This document shows, piece by piece, positions 27,234-36,915 of a stretch of DNA of 64,000 nucleotides. This DNA comes from Nonomuraea muscovyensis (GTDB taxonomy: Bacteria > Actinomycetota > Actinomycetes > Streptosporangiales > Streptosporangiaceae). The translations under genes were made by a program, and so were the position numbers. The notes under the pieces were generated by a model that saw nothing but the letters and a program-made list of their open reading frames with translations, made no database searches and was not told where the DNA came from. The stretch spans positions 2,480,001-2,544,000 of the forward strand of contig NZ_JACHJB010000002.1 in the NCBI RefSeq assembly GCF_014207745.1, given 5' to 3'. Positions within the stretch are counted from its first letter, which is position 1; each line of letters opens with the position of its first letter.

Positions 27234-27598
27234 CGCGGCCGGCCGCCCGCGCCGGACCGGGCGCCCGCCCCGGCGCCCGGCAACCGGGATTCCGCGCCCC
27301 CGATCGCGGTCGTCGTGCTGTGCGTGGAGTCGCCCGGGTCTCGCGGGCAGCGGAGCCGGCGTCACGGAGGAGACTTCCGCCGTGGGGAGAAATCCCCTCC
27401 TGGCGGCAGAGGATTCTCCCTCCAGATAGAAGGTCTTTCACCCCGGTAAAGCGGCAGATGTGACCGTGTGGAGTTACGTTCCGGGCACGTGCGCGGTTCA
27501 GCGCCGCCACGGGTCCGCACGGCCGGTGAGCCCGGGCGTCACGGCGGCCGGAGGGGGCCGGCCGTGCGGACCCGGGCAGCGGACCCGGTGCCCGGGTG
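27234..27598. other. 365-bp convergent gap with structured elements
   Basis: No coding frame is convincing here. Two structures stand out. First, CCGCC..GGGGA-gaaa-TCCCC..GGCGG (27377-27406) is a hairpin with a GAAA tetraloop. A following GGATTCTCC (27411-27419) could instead pair with GGAGAAATCC inside it. Second, a long terminator-like inverted repeat lies at 27511-27573. An untranslated RNA is possible but unproved. Confidence 0.45.
27511..27573. terminator. Bidirectional terminator-like inverted repeat
   Basis: Perfect 16-bp arms GGGTCCGCACGGCCGG (27511-27526) and its complement (27558-27573), separated by 31 nt. It lies between convergent genes (TPR protein and LigD polymerase-domain gene), where a shared terminator is expected. 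Confidence 0.7.
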
Positions 27599-28606
27599 TC
27601 AGCCGTCCTCGGCCGGCCGCGCCTTGCTGGGCTGCACGCGCTTCGGCTCGCCGGGCATCTTCGGGTAGTTGGGCGGGTACGGCAGGTCGCCGCGGTCGTC
27701 GGAGGCGTACCGTTCGAGCAGCGGCTCGATCGAGTAGGCATGGTCGTCGATGGCCGCGTGCACGTCGCCCAGCTTGGCGAAGCGGGCCGGGACGGTGCGG
27801 ATGTCGAAGTCGGCCGGCTCGGCGTCCGGCAGCTCGTCCCAGGTCAGCGGGGCGGAGACGGTCGCCGCCGGCCTGGCGCGCACCGAGTAGGCGCTCACCA
27901 CGGTGCGGTCGCGGGCGTTCTGGTTGAAATCGACGAACACCCGCTCGCCCCGCTCCTCCTTCCACCAGGCGGTCGTCACCAGGTGGGGGGCGCGGTCCTC
28001 CACGGCGCGGGCCAGGGCGATGCCGGCGTGCCGCACCTCGACGAAGTCCCAGCGCGGCTCGATGCGGACGGCGATGTGCAGGCCGCGGTTGCCGGAGGTC
28101 TTCACGAACCCCGTCATGCCCAGCTCGCCGAGCACCTCGCGGGTCAGGAACGCGGCCTCGCGGGCGGCGGCGAACGCGACGCCCGGCTGCGGGTCGAGGT
28201 CGATCCGCAGCTCGTCGGGGCGCTCGACGTCGCCGGCGCGGACCTGCCAGGGGTGGAAGTCGATGGTGCCGAGGTTGGCGCAGTAGGCGATGGCGGCCAC
28301 CTCGGTCACCCGCAGCGAGTCGGCCTTGCGCCCGCTGGGGAAGGTGACGGTCACGGTCTGCAGCCAGTCGGGGTGCTTGGCGGGCATCCGCTTCTGGTAG
28401 ATGGCCTCGGTGTGGATGCCGTCGGGATGGCGCTTGAGATTGGTGGGGCGGTCGCGCATCGCCCGGAGCGCGCCCTCGCCCACGCTCACGTAGTACTCGA
28501 CGAGCTCGCGCTTGGTGGCGCCGAGCTCCGGGAAGTAGACCTTGTCGGGGTTGGTGACCTTGACGGTCCGCTCCCCCACCTTGAGCTCGATGAACGGCGA
28601 TGCCAT
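27599..28606 (-). CDS. LigD-type polymerase/primase domain protein (NHEJ)
   Basis: Stand-alone archaeo-eukaryotic primase-like polymerase of 335 residues, the domain found in LigD. Motif I has the two catalytic aspartates (ELRIDLDPQPG). Motif II is TSGNRGLHIAVRI. A later DFNQNARDRTVVSAYSVRAR matches the conserved C-terminal catalytic stretch. Such proteins add nucleotides, preferably ribonucleotides, at breaks during end joining. No Ku gene or ligase domain is attached; ligC at 18855-20018 is the plausible partner in this window. ATG 28606 starts ASPFIELKVG, typical of the family. Confidence 0.93.
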   Translation of the reverse strand: MASPFIELKVGERTVKVTNPDKVYFPELGATKRELVEYYVSVGEGALRAMRDRPTNLKRHPDGIHTEAIYQKRMPAKHPDWLQTVTVTFPSGRKADSLRVTEVAAIAYCANLGTIDFHPWQVRAGDVERPDELRIDLDPQPGVAFAAAREAAFLTREVLGELGMTGFVKTSGNRGLHIAVRIEPRWDFVEVRHAGIALARAVEDRAPHLVTTAWWKEERGERVFVDFNQNARDRTVVSAYSVRARPAATVSAPLTWDELPDAEPADFDIRTVPARFAKLGDVHAAIDDHAYSIEPLLERYASDDRGDLPYPPNYPKMPGEPKRVQPSKARPAEDG

Positions 28607-28917
28607 GCCCCGAACCTACCCCGAGTGGGTGGGTCCGTCCCGGAGCCCGCCTCGGTGGCGGGACCGAGGGCTCGACGGGACGGACCACGATCACCCGCCC
28701 ACCGGCCGGTCCGGGCGCTGGCGCGCCACCCGGTCGGCCTGTGATCACCAGCGGCTCCAGCACGGGCGTGGGCTGTGCCGCTCGGGCGATCCGGCGAGCG
28801 ATCCCACCCTGAGCAGGAGGTGATGACACCCCCTTGCCTACAAAGACGCGAATTCGCCGCAGAAAGGATGCTCTCCCGGCGGAGATCTCTTTTTGCCACA
28901 TCTCGTACGCTGAAGGT
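28607..28917. promoter_or_regulatory. Divergent region between polymerase-domain gene and msrB, with nested inverted repeat
   Basis: This 311-bp gap holds both promoters. Perfect 11-bp arms GGTCCGTCCCG (28632-28642) and CGGGACGGACC (28676-28686) flank an inner hairpin CCCGCC-tcggt-GGCGGG (28646-28662). CTCGGT (28651-28656) can alternatively pair with ACCGAG (28663-28668). This may be a cruciform or a 5' leader structure of the polymerase-domain gene. GAAGG precedes the msrB ATG. Confidence 0.45.
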
Positions 28918-29319
28918 ATGGACAAGGTGGTCAAGAGCGAAGCCGAGTGGCGGGTCCAGCTCTCGCCGGAGGAGTTCCACGTCCTCCGGCAGGCGGGGAC
29001 CGAACGGCCGTTCACCGGGGAGTACGTCGACACCAAGACCGAGGGCGTCTACTCCTGCCGCGCGTGCGGAGCGGAGCTGTTCAGGTCGGACGCCAAGTTC
29101 GAGTCGCACTGCGGCTGGCCGAGCTTCTTCGAGCCGTCGAAGTCGGAGGCGGTGACGCTGATCGAGGACCGCAGCCTCGGCATGGCGCGGACCGAGGTCC
29201 GCTGCGCCCGCTGCGACTCCCACCTGGGCCACGTCTTCCACGGCGAGGGCTACGCCACGCCCACCGACGACCGCTACTGCATCAACTCGGTCTCCCTGCG
29301 CCTCGAACCCGGGTCGTGA
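28918..29319 (+). CDS. msrB: Peptide-methionine (R)-S-oxide reductase
   Basis: Repair enzyme of 133 residues that reduces the R epimer of methionine sulfoxide in proteins. Zinc ligands are Cys47, Cys50 (SCRAC) and Cys96, Cys99 (RCARC); the catalytic Cys121 lies in RYCINSVSL. The GGWP-like CGWPSFFEP and GHVFHGEG motifs are present. ATG 28918 is preferred: the upstream in-frame extension has a different, lysine/arginine-rich character, and GAAGG sits just before this ATG. It is monocistronic. Confidence 0.97.
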   Translation: MDKVVKSEAEWRVQLSPEEFHVLRQAGTERPFTGEYVDTKTEGVYSCRACGAELFRSDAKFESHCGWPSFFEPSKSEAVTLIEDRSLGMARTEVRCARCDSHLGHVFHGEGYATPTDDRYCINSVSLRLEPGS

Positions 29320-29575
29320 GCCCGCCGTCCCGGCGCGTGGCGGTCGCACGCCGGGGGTAGGGATCGGCGGTTGAGGCTGATCCATCTCCGGCACAGGTGG
29401 GTGACGGTCGAGGCCATCGGCCGGGTCGTCACCCAGCGGTGCGAGCGGTGCTTCAGAAGCCGGGTGCGCGTGCGGTAGCTCGGGGCCAGGGCCGTTTCCT
29501 GCCGGTCGGCCCGCCTCGCGAACGGCTGCCAGGCCGTTCTTTACGGCGGCCGAGGGGGTTGAGCACCCGCGGCAC

Positions 29576-30472
29576 TCAGCATGACGAGGGATCCGCCGCC
29601 GTCCCCTCGGCGCAGGCCGCGGCGACCAGCGTCGAGCGCAGGGCCGTCAGGCTCGGCGGGACGGTGCTAGCCGGCTCTGTGCCGCCCACGGGAACCGAGG
29701 TCGCCGTGGCCGAGGGCTTGCTCGTCGGCGTGTAGCACGGATCGAGGTCGTCACAGGTGGGCGTGGGAGACGGCTCCGCCTCGCTGTCCTCGGAGACGTA
29801 CGTGTACCCGAGAAGCTGCGCCGCCCGCTGGCCGTCCATGAGCGGTGCGGTCACCGGGCTGCCCGCCGACTCCTCGACGAACAGTCCTTCGCCGATCGGC
29901 GTGTGGACCGACTGGGCGTAGGCGAGTTGGACGGGGTCGGTGACGGGGCGGCCGAGAAGCTGCTGCCGTTCCGCCAGGTTGTGGACGAACATCAGGCCCG
30001 TCCCCGCCGTACCGATGGACTCCTTGAGCTCGGCGAGGGTGGTGGTGGCCGGCTGCTCGACCCGGATCCGGACCGTGCCGTCGGTGTACCCCTGGCCGAG
30101 CCGACCGGCCAGCACCTTGTCAACGCGCACCACCAGGCTGGCGTACCGCATGGCCGCGTCCGCGCTGTCGTAGGCCACGACGGGCGAGCCGCTCTCCCCG
30201 TCGTCGGAGGCGTAGGCGATGCCGGGCTCGATGTCCACGACGGTGCCCTGGATGAGCGCTCCGGCGGCCTTGAAGGCGCCGGAGTCGGATGCTCCGGGGA
30301 CGATGTCGGCCACCGAGTCGAACAGATACTCGCCGTCCGAGACGCTGGCGCCGTAGCGGAGCTGCACCCAGAAGGAGGGCTCCGGGCTGTTGAGTAACGC
30401 GCCCGCGCAGGTCCCGGTGACGACGGCGGCGACGAGGGTGAGGATCAGCGAGAAGCGCTTGTTCACGCTCAC
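29576..30472 (-). CDS. Exported or membrane-anchored hypothetical protein
   Basis: Unrecognised protein of 298 residues. An N-terminal hydrophobic segment (RFSLILTLVAAVVTGTCAGALL) suggests a signal peptide or anchor. A soluble domain of about 190 residues follows (FWVQLRYGASVSDGEY, ALIQGTVVDIEPG, TGLMFVHNLAERQQLLG). The C-terminus is Ser/Thr/Pro-rich with two spaced Cys (PTCDDLDPCYTPTSKP). GTG 30472 overlaps the stop of the matrixin protease gene (GTGA), so the two are co-expressed. It could be a partner, inhibitor or substrate of that protease. Confidence 0.75.
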   Translation of the reverse strand: MSVNKRFSLILTLVAAVVTGTCAGALLNSPEPSFWVQLRYGASVSDGEYLFDSVADIVPGASDSGAFKAAGALIQGTVVDIEPGIAYASDDGESGSPVVAYDSADAAMRYASLVVRVDKVLAGRLGQGYTDGTVRIRVEQPATTTLAELKESIGTAGTGLMFVHNLAERQQLLGRPVTDPVQLAYAQSVHTPIGEGLFVEESAGSPVTAPLMDGQRAAQLLGYTYVSEDSEAEPSPTPTCDDLDPCYTPTSKPSATATSVPVGGTEPASTVPPSLTALRSTLVAAACAEGTAADPSSC

Positions 30473-31068
30473 CACGCCCCGTTGACGTGCGAGCGGTCGT
30501 GGCTGCTGTAGCTCTGGGTGGTGGACGTGCCCTGCTTCATGCAGGAGGTCAGGTTGGTGTGCCCCAGGCCGATGGCATGCCCGACCTCGTGGCAGGCCGT
30601 CTTCTTGCGGACGGTGGCGGTGGTCATGTCGGCCAGGTCGAAGCGAAGCTCGGCACGGTCGCAGGTGTACTCACCGCCGATCTGCGCGAGCACTCTGACG
30701 CACTTGGTCGAGGCGGTGATGTTGACGCCCGTACTCGAGCCGTCCCAGTCCTTGCCCCAGTAGTCGACGTAGCGCGCGTCGAACATCACCAGATCGGTGT
30801 GCGTGCCCGCGGTGCTGTCGTAACCGCCGATTCGCAGGTCGGTCTGGTAGTCCAGGTTGGCCATCCCGTAGTCGGCCGCTGTGATCATGTTGCTGGTGAG
30901 AGTGGAGCCGTTCCAGTAGACATCGCGGTTGTCCGTCTTGGGGCAGCACCAAGTGGGGTGGTAAGCGAAGAAGCCGAACGTGTTGGCGGCCACCGGGGTG
31001 GCGGCCGCGAGCCCGGCGGAGAGTGCCGCCACGATGGCGAACACCAGGGCGAGTGCTGACTTGCGCAT
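30469..31068 (-). CDS. Secreted matrixin-type zinc metalloprotease
   Basis: Exported protease of 199 residues. A signal peptide (SALALVFAIVAALSAGLAAA) is followed by a domain with the metzincin zinc site HEVGHAIGLGH (His160, His164, His170) and a Met-turn methionine in SCMKQG (Met177). Six cysteines in the mature part could form disulfides. It is shorter than eukaryotic matrixins and has no visible pro-domain or hemopexin part. ATG 31068 fits the signal peptide. It is the first gene of a two-gene unit with the exported protein downstream. Confidence 0.9.
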   Translation of the reverse strand: MRKSALALVFAIVAALSAGLAAATPVAANTFGFFAYHPTWCCPKTDNRDVYWNGSTLTSNMITAADYGMANLDYQTDLRIGGYDSTAGTHTDLVMFDARYVDYWGKDWDGSSTGVNITASTKCVRVLAQIGGEYTCDRAELRFDLADMTTATVRKKTACHEVGHAIGLGHTNLTSCMKQGTSTTQSYSSHDRSHVNGAW

Positions 31069-31190
31069 GGCTGATCAATTTAGGCACGGGCCGAGGTGGC
31101 CAAAAGACCAAAAAGGGGAAGTCAACACCAACGGAACATGTACGACGGCTGACGGCCGCACGGGCGAGGACGCGGCACGGTGCGGACTAG

Positions 31191-32300
31191 CTAGCCGGGG
31201 TCCGGATGCGTCACCCGGCAGGTCGTGTCGCCGGGGCCGAGGATGTTCGCCAGCACCGGGCTGCCGTTCTCGCCCGGCCTGGCCTGCACGAACACCACCG
31301 GCTCTTTCGTGCCCCGCTCGCCGAGGTAGGCCAGGCCGCGCTCGCACAGGGCCAGGGCGGCGGCCGAGTCGTCGGCCGACTCGGGCAGATCGGTGTAAAT
31401 GCGCAGATATCCGCCGACCGTGCGGATGTCCTTCACGTGCCTGGCGGCGGCGTCGCCGGAGCCCCAACGGGCGCGGAAGTACTCGATCGCTTGGTGGTCG
31501 GTGTCCTTCGAGGCCTCCCCGGTCGCGGTACGCCCGCCGGCGGAGACCTCCGGGTCGCCGCCCGCCGTCCCCTTCCCAGCCGCGCCGCTGTCGCCTGCCC
31601 CGCCGCCGTCCGACCTACCGTCCGCGTTACCGTCCGAGCTGCCGTCCGTGCCACCTGCCGCCGCGGCCTCCTGCCCGGAGCCCGCTGAACGGGGGCCGCG
31701 GGTGTCGCCGCCGCGTGCCGCCGCTGCCGGGTCGTCCGGCCGGGCTCGCTGCCCGCCGTCCGTGGCCCCGGCCGTTCCGGGCGGGGCGCTGGTGAGTGGG
31801 CCGCCGGTGCCGAGCAGCAGCGCGATCCCGCCGGCCAGCGTCAGCGTGCCCGCCGACACCCATCCGACCCAGGACCTGCCGGGCTTGGCGTGCCTGCGCC
31901 CGTCGTCCGGACCGCCACCGCCGTCCCGGTGCCTCCCCCCGTCCGGGCGCCTGCCGCGCAGTCCCCGCCCGCCGTAGGTGGCGCGCCGGCCCTGCCTGCC
32001 GTGCGTGCCGCGGGCCCCGCGCCCGGCGCGCGTGCCCGGAGTGCCGTGCCGTCCGGCCCGTGCCGCCCCCTGCTCGTCCTCGCGGCCATCACCGCGCCCC
32101 CCGCTGTGGCCGATACCGTGACCCCCGCCGTGGCCATCATCGCGGCCATCACGGTGGCCCCCGCCATGACCATCGCCGTGACGATCGCCGTCGCCGCCGT
32201 CATCCTCGTCACCGGTGCCCCGGCCGGTCGGCGCGGCCGCTGCGAAGAGGTTCGACCGTTCGTACGGATGCCGCCTGCGTTTCCCCGAACCCCCGGCCAT
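31191..32300 (-). CDS. Single-pass membrane protein with His/Gly/Asp-rich cytoplasmic region
   Basis: Protein of 369 residues, function unknown. The N-terminal 145 residues are extremely rich in His, Gly, Asp and Arg (for example GDGHGGGHRDGRDDGHGGGH) and may bind metal or nucleic acid. One TM helix follows (WVGWVSAGTLTLAGGIALLL). Next comes a long disordered Gly/Ser/Asp linker, and a compact C-terminal domain (YFRARWGSGDAAARHVKDIR to the end) with two cysteines. By the positive-inside rule the C-terminal domain is outside. ATG 32300 has GGGGGC 5 nt upstream. Confidence 0.75.
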   Translation of the reverse strand: MAGGSGKRRRHPYERSNLFAAAAPTGRGTGDEDDGGDGDRHGDGHGGGHRDGRDDGHGGGHGIGHSGGRGDGREDEQGAARAGRHGTPGTRAGRGARGTHGRQGRRATYGGRGLRGRRPDGGRHRDGGGGPDDGRRHAKPGRSWVGWVSAGTLTLAGGIALLLGTGGPLTSAPPGTAGATDGGQRARPDDPAAAARGGDTRGPRSAGSGQEAAAAGGTDGSSDGNADGRSDGGGAGDSGAAGKGTAGGDPEVSAGGRTATGEASKDTDHQAIEYFRARWGSGDAAARHVKDIRTVGGYLRIYTDLPESADDSAAALALCERGLAYLGERGTKEPVVFVQARPGENGSPVLANILGPGDTTCRVTHPDPG

Positions 32301-32386
32301 GCGACGCCCCCTGGACCGTGACGACCTGCCATCCTCTGCCGATTGTCACTCGCGGCGCGGATCCGTGCAGGCGTATGCGCGAAGCG

Positions 32387-33088
32387 CTAGGGCAGGGCGG
32401 CGAGCAGTTCCTGCACGGGCTTGCGGGCGCCGGTGTAGAAGGGGATCTCCAGCCGGGTGTGCCGGCGCGCCTGGGCGCCGCGCAGCTCGCGCATCAGGTC
32501 GACGATCCGGTGCAGCTCGTCGGCCTCGAACGCCAGCATCCACTCGTAGTCGTTGAGCGCGAAGCACGCCACGGTGTTGGCCCGCACGTCGGGGTACTCG
32601 CGCGCCATCTGGCCGTGCTCGGCCAGCATCGCCCGCCGGTCCTTGTCCTCCAGGAGGTACCACTCCAGCGAGCGGACGAACGGGTAGACGCTCACGTACG
32701 CCCGGGGCTCCTCCTCGGCGAGGAACGCCGGGATGTGCGACTTGTTGAACTCGGCCGGCCGGTGCAGCGCCATCGCCGACCAGACGGGCGCGCTGTGGCG
32801 GCCGAGCGTGGTGCGGCGGAACCGGGAGTAGACGTCCTGCAGGTCCTCGGGCGTGGGCGCGTGCCACCAGAACATGTAGTCGGCGTCGGCGCGGAAGCCG
32901 GCCACGTCGTAGAGGCCGCGCGTCACGACGTCCTTCAGGGCCGCCTGCTCCAGCAGCTCGGTGACCTCCTCGCCCGCCTGGTCGCGGCCTGCGGGCAGCG
33001 GCGCGGTGGCCTTGAAGACGGACCACATCGTGTAACGGATCACCTGGTTGAGATCGCGGGCCCTGGGCCGCGCGGCGCCTTCAGTCAT
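32387..33088 (-). CDS. hemQ: Coproheme decarboxylase (HemQ/ChdC)
   Basis: Chlorite-dismutase-family protein of 233 residues that completes heme b by peroxide-dependent oxidative decarboxylation of coproheme. Actinobacterial HemQ features include [14 protein letters not shown] near the N-terminus, [18 protein letters not shown], the catalytic-tyrosine region [17 protein letters not shown], and [20 protein letters not shown]. It lies 13 bp downstream of hemY on the same strand and surely shares its transcript. Together with hemY and hemE it places the organism in the coproporphyrin-dependent pathway. Confidence 0.96.
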   Translation of the reverse strand: MTEGAARPRARDLNQVIRYTMWSVFKATAPLPAGRDQAGEEVTELLEQAALKDVVTRGLYDVAGFRADADYMFWWHAPTPEDLQDVYSRFRRTTLGRHSAPVWSAMALHRPAEFNKSHIPAFLAEEEPRAYVSVYPFVRSLEWYLLEDKDRRAMLAEHGQMAREYPDVRANTVACFALNDYEWMLAFEADELHRIVDLMRELRGAQARRHTRLEIPFYTGARKPVQELLAALP

Positions 33089-33101
33089 GCTGCCATTCTC
33101 C

Positions 33102-34505
33102 TCAACGCGACAGGTGGTCCAGAATCCGGGCCGCGGCGGTGCGGCCGGTCGCGATGCACGCGGGGATGCCGAGGCCGTCGTAGGCGGCGCCGCACACGGC
33201 CAGGCCCGGCTGCGGCGCGACGGCGGCGCGCACCCGGGCGACCCGGTCGAGGTGACCGACGTTGTACTGCGGCAGCGAGCCGCCCCAGCGGGTGACGCGG
33301 GTGTCGAGCGGCAGCCCGCGCGCGCCGAGCACGCCGGCCAGCTCGGCCGTGGCGAGCGAGACCAGCTCGGCGTCGTCGCGCTGCAGCAGGTGCTCCTCGC
33401 CGATGCGGCCGATCGACAGGCGCACCACGAACACGTCGCCGCCGAGGTGGGGCCACTTGATCGAGCTGAACGTCGCCGCCTTGACCGGCCGGCCCTCCAC
33501 GGGCGGCACCAGGTAGCCGCTGCCGGTGGGCAGCTCGGGGAAGGCGGTGGGGGCGTAGGCGAGCGTGACGATGGCCATGCTGGCGTAGTCGATCCTGGCC
33601 AGCTCGGCCGCGGCGGCCGGCACCTCGGCCTTGAGCAGCCGGGCGGCCGCGGGGCCGGGGGCGGCGACGATGACGGCGTCGGCCTCGATGGTCTCGGGGT
33701 GCGGCACCGGGCCGGCCACCAGCCGCCAGCCGTCGGCGGTCCTGTGCAGCTCGCGGACGGTGACGCCGGTGCGCACGTCGGCCTCCGACGCCTTGGCCAC
33801 GGCCTCCGGCAGGCTGCCCATGCCGGAGCGGAGCGAGGTGAAGACCGGGCCCCCGCCGCCGGAGGCGTCCTGGACGATCTGCCTGGCCGCCGTGAGCAGC
33901 GAGCGCTCGGAGCGGGCGGCGGCGGCCACCCGCGGCATCGTGGCCTCCAGTGACAGCCTGTCGGCGTGGCCCGCGTAGACGCCGCCGAGCAGCGGCTCGA
34001 CGAGCCGGTCGAGGACCTCGCCGCCCATCCGCGCCCGGATGTAGGCGGCGACGGACACGTCGGTCCGCACGAGGGTGGCCGGCAGGATCTGGTCCATCGG
34101 CACCCGCAGCAGCCCGCCGGGCGAGAGGATTCCGGAGCGGGCCAGCTCGGCCAGATCGGCGGGCACGCCCATCACCTGGGACCTCGGCATCGGCCGCAGC
34201 GTGCCCCGGCTCAGGATGGCGGCCCGCGTGATGCCCGGATCGACCAGGTCGCCGCCGAGCCCGGCCGCTGCGGCCAGGTCCTTGCCCTCGGGCCGCCTGG
34301 CCAGCATGGACTCCGCTCCGGCGTCGACCATGACCCCGCCGACCTCGGAGGCGTACAGCTTGCCGCCGACGCGCGGGCTCGCTTCGAGGACCGTCACCCT
34401 GATGCGCGGGCCCTGCCCGGCATGGGCGTGGCGCAGGTGCCACGCCGCGGCCAGGCCCGAGATCCCGCCCCCGATGACGACCACGTGCGCGTGATTGCCT
34501 TCCAC
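33102..34505 (-). CDS. hemY: Coproporphyrinogen III oxidase (HemY/CgoX)
   Basis: FAD enzyme of 467 residues that oxidises coproporphyrinogen III to coproporphyrin III; often annotated as protoporphyrinogen oxidase. It shows the Rossmann motif [17 protein letters not shown] at the N-terminus, the amine-oxidase-like [20 protein letters not shown] stretch, and the C-terminal FAD-binding [23 protein letters not shown] 34505 puts the FAD motif 6-7 residues in, as usual, with GAAGG just upstream. It runs into hemQ and is divergent from the DUF4349 gene. Confidence 0.94.
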   Translation of the reverse strand: MEGNHAHVVVIGGGISGLAAAWHLRHAHAGQGPRIRVTVLEASPRVGGKLYASEVGGVMVDAGAESMLARRPEGKDLAAAAGLGGDLVDPGITRAAILSRGTLRPMPRSQVMGVPADLAELARSGILSPGGLLRVPMDQILPATLVRTDVSVAAYIRARMGGEVLDRLVEPLLGGVYAGHADRLSLEATMPRVAAAARSERSLLTAARQIVQDASGGGGPVFTSLRSGMGSLPEAVAKASEADVRTGVTVRELHRTADGWRLVAGPVPHPETIEADAVIVAAPGPAAARLLKAEVPAAAAELARIDYASMAIVTLAYAPTAFPELPTGSGYLVPPVEGRPVKAATFSSIKWPHLGGDVFVVRLSIGRIGEEHLLQRDDAELVSLATAELAGVLGARGLPLDTRVTRWGGSLPQYNVGHLDRVARVRAAVAPQPGLAVCGAAYDGLGIPACIATGRTAAARILDHLSR

Positions 34506-34629
34506 GCCTTCAGACGCTACCGCCTCCGTGCCCCGCCCCTCCGCCCGGGGCACGCGGCCGTCGCGGGTGTGTGACCGTACCGTGACGGGCCCTTTCAAAC
34601 CCGCGCGGAGCGGGGTTCGTCTTAGGGGC

Positions 34630-35565
34630 ATGAGGACATTCCAGTACGGCGTGGCGTTATCGGCCGCGTGCGCGGCCCTGCTCCTGACCGGCTGCGCCGG
34701 CGACGCCGGGACCATGTCGGACAGACAGATCGCGCCCGCGGCGGCCGACGAGGCCCGCGGTGAGGCGGCCGGTCCGACCGGGACGTCCGTCCCGACCCCG
34801 CGCAAGCAGCCGCAGCAGGGCCGGAGCGTCACCGCCGGGGTGGAGGTCGCCCGCCAGGAGCGCCAGGTCATCTACGTGGCGCGGCTGAGCGTGCGGGTCA
34901 AGGAGGTCGCGGCGGCGGCGCAGCGGGCCAAGCAGCTCGTCACGACGGCCGGCGGGCACCTGGCGAAGGAGGAGTCCCGTTCCGGAAACCGGGGCGGAGG
35001 CTCGGCCACGCTGGAGTTCAAGGTGCCGCCCGCCCGCTATCCCGAGGTGCTGGCCGGCCTCGGCAGGGACCTCGGCGAGCAGATCTCCCTCACCCAGAAC
35101 ACCGAGGACGTCACCCTGCGGGTGGCCGACGTGGAGAGCCGGCTCGCCTCGGCCCGGCAGTCGCTCGAGTCGCTGCGCGCGCTGATGAAGAAGGCCGACA
35201 CGATCGGCGAGGTGCTGCAGGTGGAGCGGGAGATCTCCGCCCGGGAGGCCGACCTCGAGTCGCTGCAGGCCCAGCAGAAGGAGCTGTCGGCCCAGGTGGG
35301 CATGGCCACGCTCACGCTCGAGCTGCTGGGACCGCGCGCCGTCGTGAAGACGCCCTCGGCGGAGCCGCCCGGGTTCCTCGGCGGGCTCGCCGCGGGGTGG
35401 GCGTCGCTGGTGATGTTCGGCAAAGTGGCGCTGACCGTGCTCGGCGCGGTGCTGCCGTGGCTGGCCGTCATCGTGGCGCTCGTCGCGCTCCCCGTGCTCG
35501 CCGTACGGCGGCGCGTGCGCAGGCGCGCGACCCCGCCCGCCCCGCCGGCGCCTCAGGCTTCGTGA
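34630..35565 (+). CDS. DUF4349 lipoprotein with C-terminal TM helix
   Basis: Envelope protein of 311 residues. The signal peptide ends in a lipobox (LLLTGCAG; Cys22). A disordered linker precedes the DUF4349 domain ([20 protein letters not shown], then [20 protein letters not shown]), a long coiled-coil-prone helix (about residues 170-230, [20 protein letters not shown] onwards), and a TM helix near the C-terminus ([20 protein letters not shown]). Dual anchoring would tether the coiled coil to the outer face of the membrane. Function unknown. Its 3' end overlaps convergent hemE by 13 bp. Confidence 0.9.
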   Translation: MRTFQYGVALSAACAALLLTGCAGDAGTMSDRQIAPAAADEARGEAAGPTGTSVPTPRKQPQQGRSVTAGVEVARQERQVIYVARLSVRVKEVAAAAQRAKQLVTTAGGHLAKEESRSGNRGGGSATLEFKVPPARYPEVLAGLGRDLGEQISLTQNTEDVTLRVADVESRLASARQSLESLRALMKKADTIGEVLQVEREISAREADLESLQAQQKELSAQVGMATLTLELLGPRAVVKTPSAEPPGFLGGLAAGWASLVMFGKVALTVLGAVLPWLAVIVALVALPVLAVRRRVRRRATPPAPPAPQAS

Positions 35566-36575
35566 ACGAGGTCGGTCAGGCGCTTGAGCTGGTCGGGGTC
35601 GGTGCCGGGCAGGACGCCGTGGCCGAGGTTGAACACGTGGCCCTCGGCCGCCTCGCCGCGGCGCAGCACCTCGCGGGCCTTGCGCTCGACGACCTCCCAC
35701 GGGGCCATGAGGATGGCCGGGTCGAGGTTGCCCTGCAGCGCCTTGCCGGGCCCGACGCGGCGCGCGGCCTCGTCGAGTGGGACCCGCCAGTCGACGCCGA
35801 CCACGTCGGCCCCGGCCTCGCCGAGCAGGCCGAGCAACTCGCCGGTGCCGACGCCGAAGTGGATGCGCGGCACGCCGAGGTCGGCCAGGCCGTCGAAGAT
35901 GCGGCGCGTGTGGGGCAGGACGAACTCGCGGTAGTCGTCGGGGGCGACCGCGCCCACCCAGGAGTCGAAGAGCTGGATCGCCGAGGCGCCCGCCCGCACC
36001 TGGATGCGCAGGTGCTCCAGGACGATGCCGGCCAGGCGGTCCATGAGGTCGTGCCAGAGCCGGGGTTCGCCGTACATCATGGCCTTGGTGCGATCGTGGT
36101 GGCGGGAAGGGCCGCCCTCGATGAGGTAGGAGCCGAGGGTGAACGGCGCCCCGGCGAAGCCGATCAGAGGCGTGCCGCCCAGCTCGCCGACCAGCGCCCG
36201 GATCGCCTCGGTGACGTAGGAGACGTCGTCCGGCTCGATGGGGCGCAGCGCGTCGAGCGCCGCGGCGTCGCGGATGGGCTGGGCGACGACCGGGCCGACG
36301 CCCGGCTTGATGTCGAGGTCGACGCCGATGGCCTTGAGCGGCACGACGATGTCGCTGAAGAAGATGGCCGCGTCGACGCCGTAGCGGCGGACCGGCTGCA
36401 GGGTGATCTCGACGACCAGGTCGGGCGTCTCGCACGCCGTCAGCATGGGCACGCCTTCGCGCACCTTGAGGTATTCGGGCAGCGATCGGCCGGCCTGCCG
36501 CATGTACCACACGGGCGGGTGGGGGACGGGCTGCCGGCGGCAGGCGCGCAGGAACGTTGACTCGGCGAGATTCAC
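35553..36575 (-). CDS. hemE: Uroporphyrinogen decarboxylase
   Basis: Cytoplasmic enzyme of about 340 residues removing four acetate carboxyls from uroporphyrinogen III to give coproporphyrinogen III. Hallmarks are [18 protein letters not shown] (substrate-binding Arg residues), [12 protein letters not shown] (essential Asp), and [20 protein letters not shown] 36575 ([13 protein letters not shown]) gives the family length, though GGGAGG lies almost adjacent; an in-frame start up to 36677 would add 34 unusual residues. It feeds hemY and hemQ, which lie 1 kb further on the same strand beyond the oppositely oriented DUF4349 gene. Confidence 0.93.
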   Translation of the reverse strand: MNLAESTFLRACRRQPVPHPPVWYMRQAGRSLPEYLKVREGVPMLTACETPDLVVEITLQPVRRYGVDAAIFFSDIVVPLKAIGVDLDIKPGVGPVVAQPIRDAAALDALRPIEPDDVSYVTEAIRALVGELGGTPLIGFAGAPFTLGSYLIEGGPSRHHDRTKAMMYGEPRLWHDLMDRLAGIVLEHLRIQVRAGASAIQLFDSWVGAVAPDDYREFVLPHTRRIFDGLADLGVPRIHFGVGTGELLGLLGEAGADVVGVDWRVPLDEAARRVGPGKALQGNLDPAILMAPWEVVERKAREVLRRGEAAEGHVFNLGHGVLPGTDPDQLKRLTDLVHEA

Positions 36576-36915
36576 CCTCCCAGGGTGCCATGCTCCGGTG
36601 CCCGTCCCGGCATCCGGTACGCGGCACTCCCCCAGCCTTGTCCACCTGTCGAGAAAAACCCTCATAAGTAGGCTCAAATCATGATCAGATAGCCGAATGG
36701 ATGTTTACCCGCCGACCGGCCATGGACCGCACACTCGGGTCGAACACCTCCCATGGAGGGCCATACGGCCGGTCTTGAGTGGACCATTTCTTCACCAAGG
36801 CCCCGCGCGGCAGCGATTCAGCATCCACTTTCGGGACACGCCGAGCGCGTTGCGCGGAATTGTCGCCGCGGCGTGCCACCGTCGGAGCGACGATCCGACG
36901 AAAGGCCTCGGTGCG
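36576..36915. promoter_or_regulatory. Divergent region between hemE and a small Cys-rich gene
   Basis: A 340-bp gap with no supported gene. A 7-bp inverted repeat CGTCGGA/TCCGACG (36880-36886 and 36894-36900) sits just upstream of the GAAAGG ribosome-binding site of the small Cys-rich gene and could be an operator or leader hairpin. The segment 36655-36700 is AT-rich (GTCGAGAAAAACCCTCATAA and on) and probably contains the hemE promoter. Confidence 0.4.

Noticed and set aside
29320-29575. Short plus-strand frames after msrB
   Set aside because: They lack start context and run into the antisense of the exported-protein gene; no coding character.
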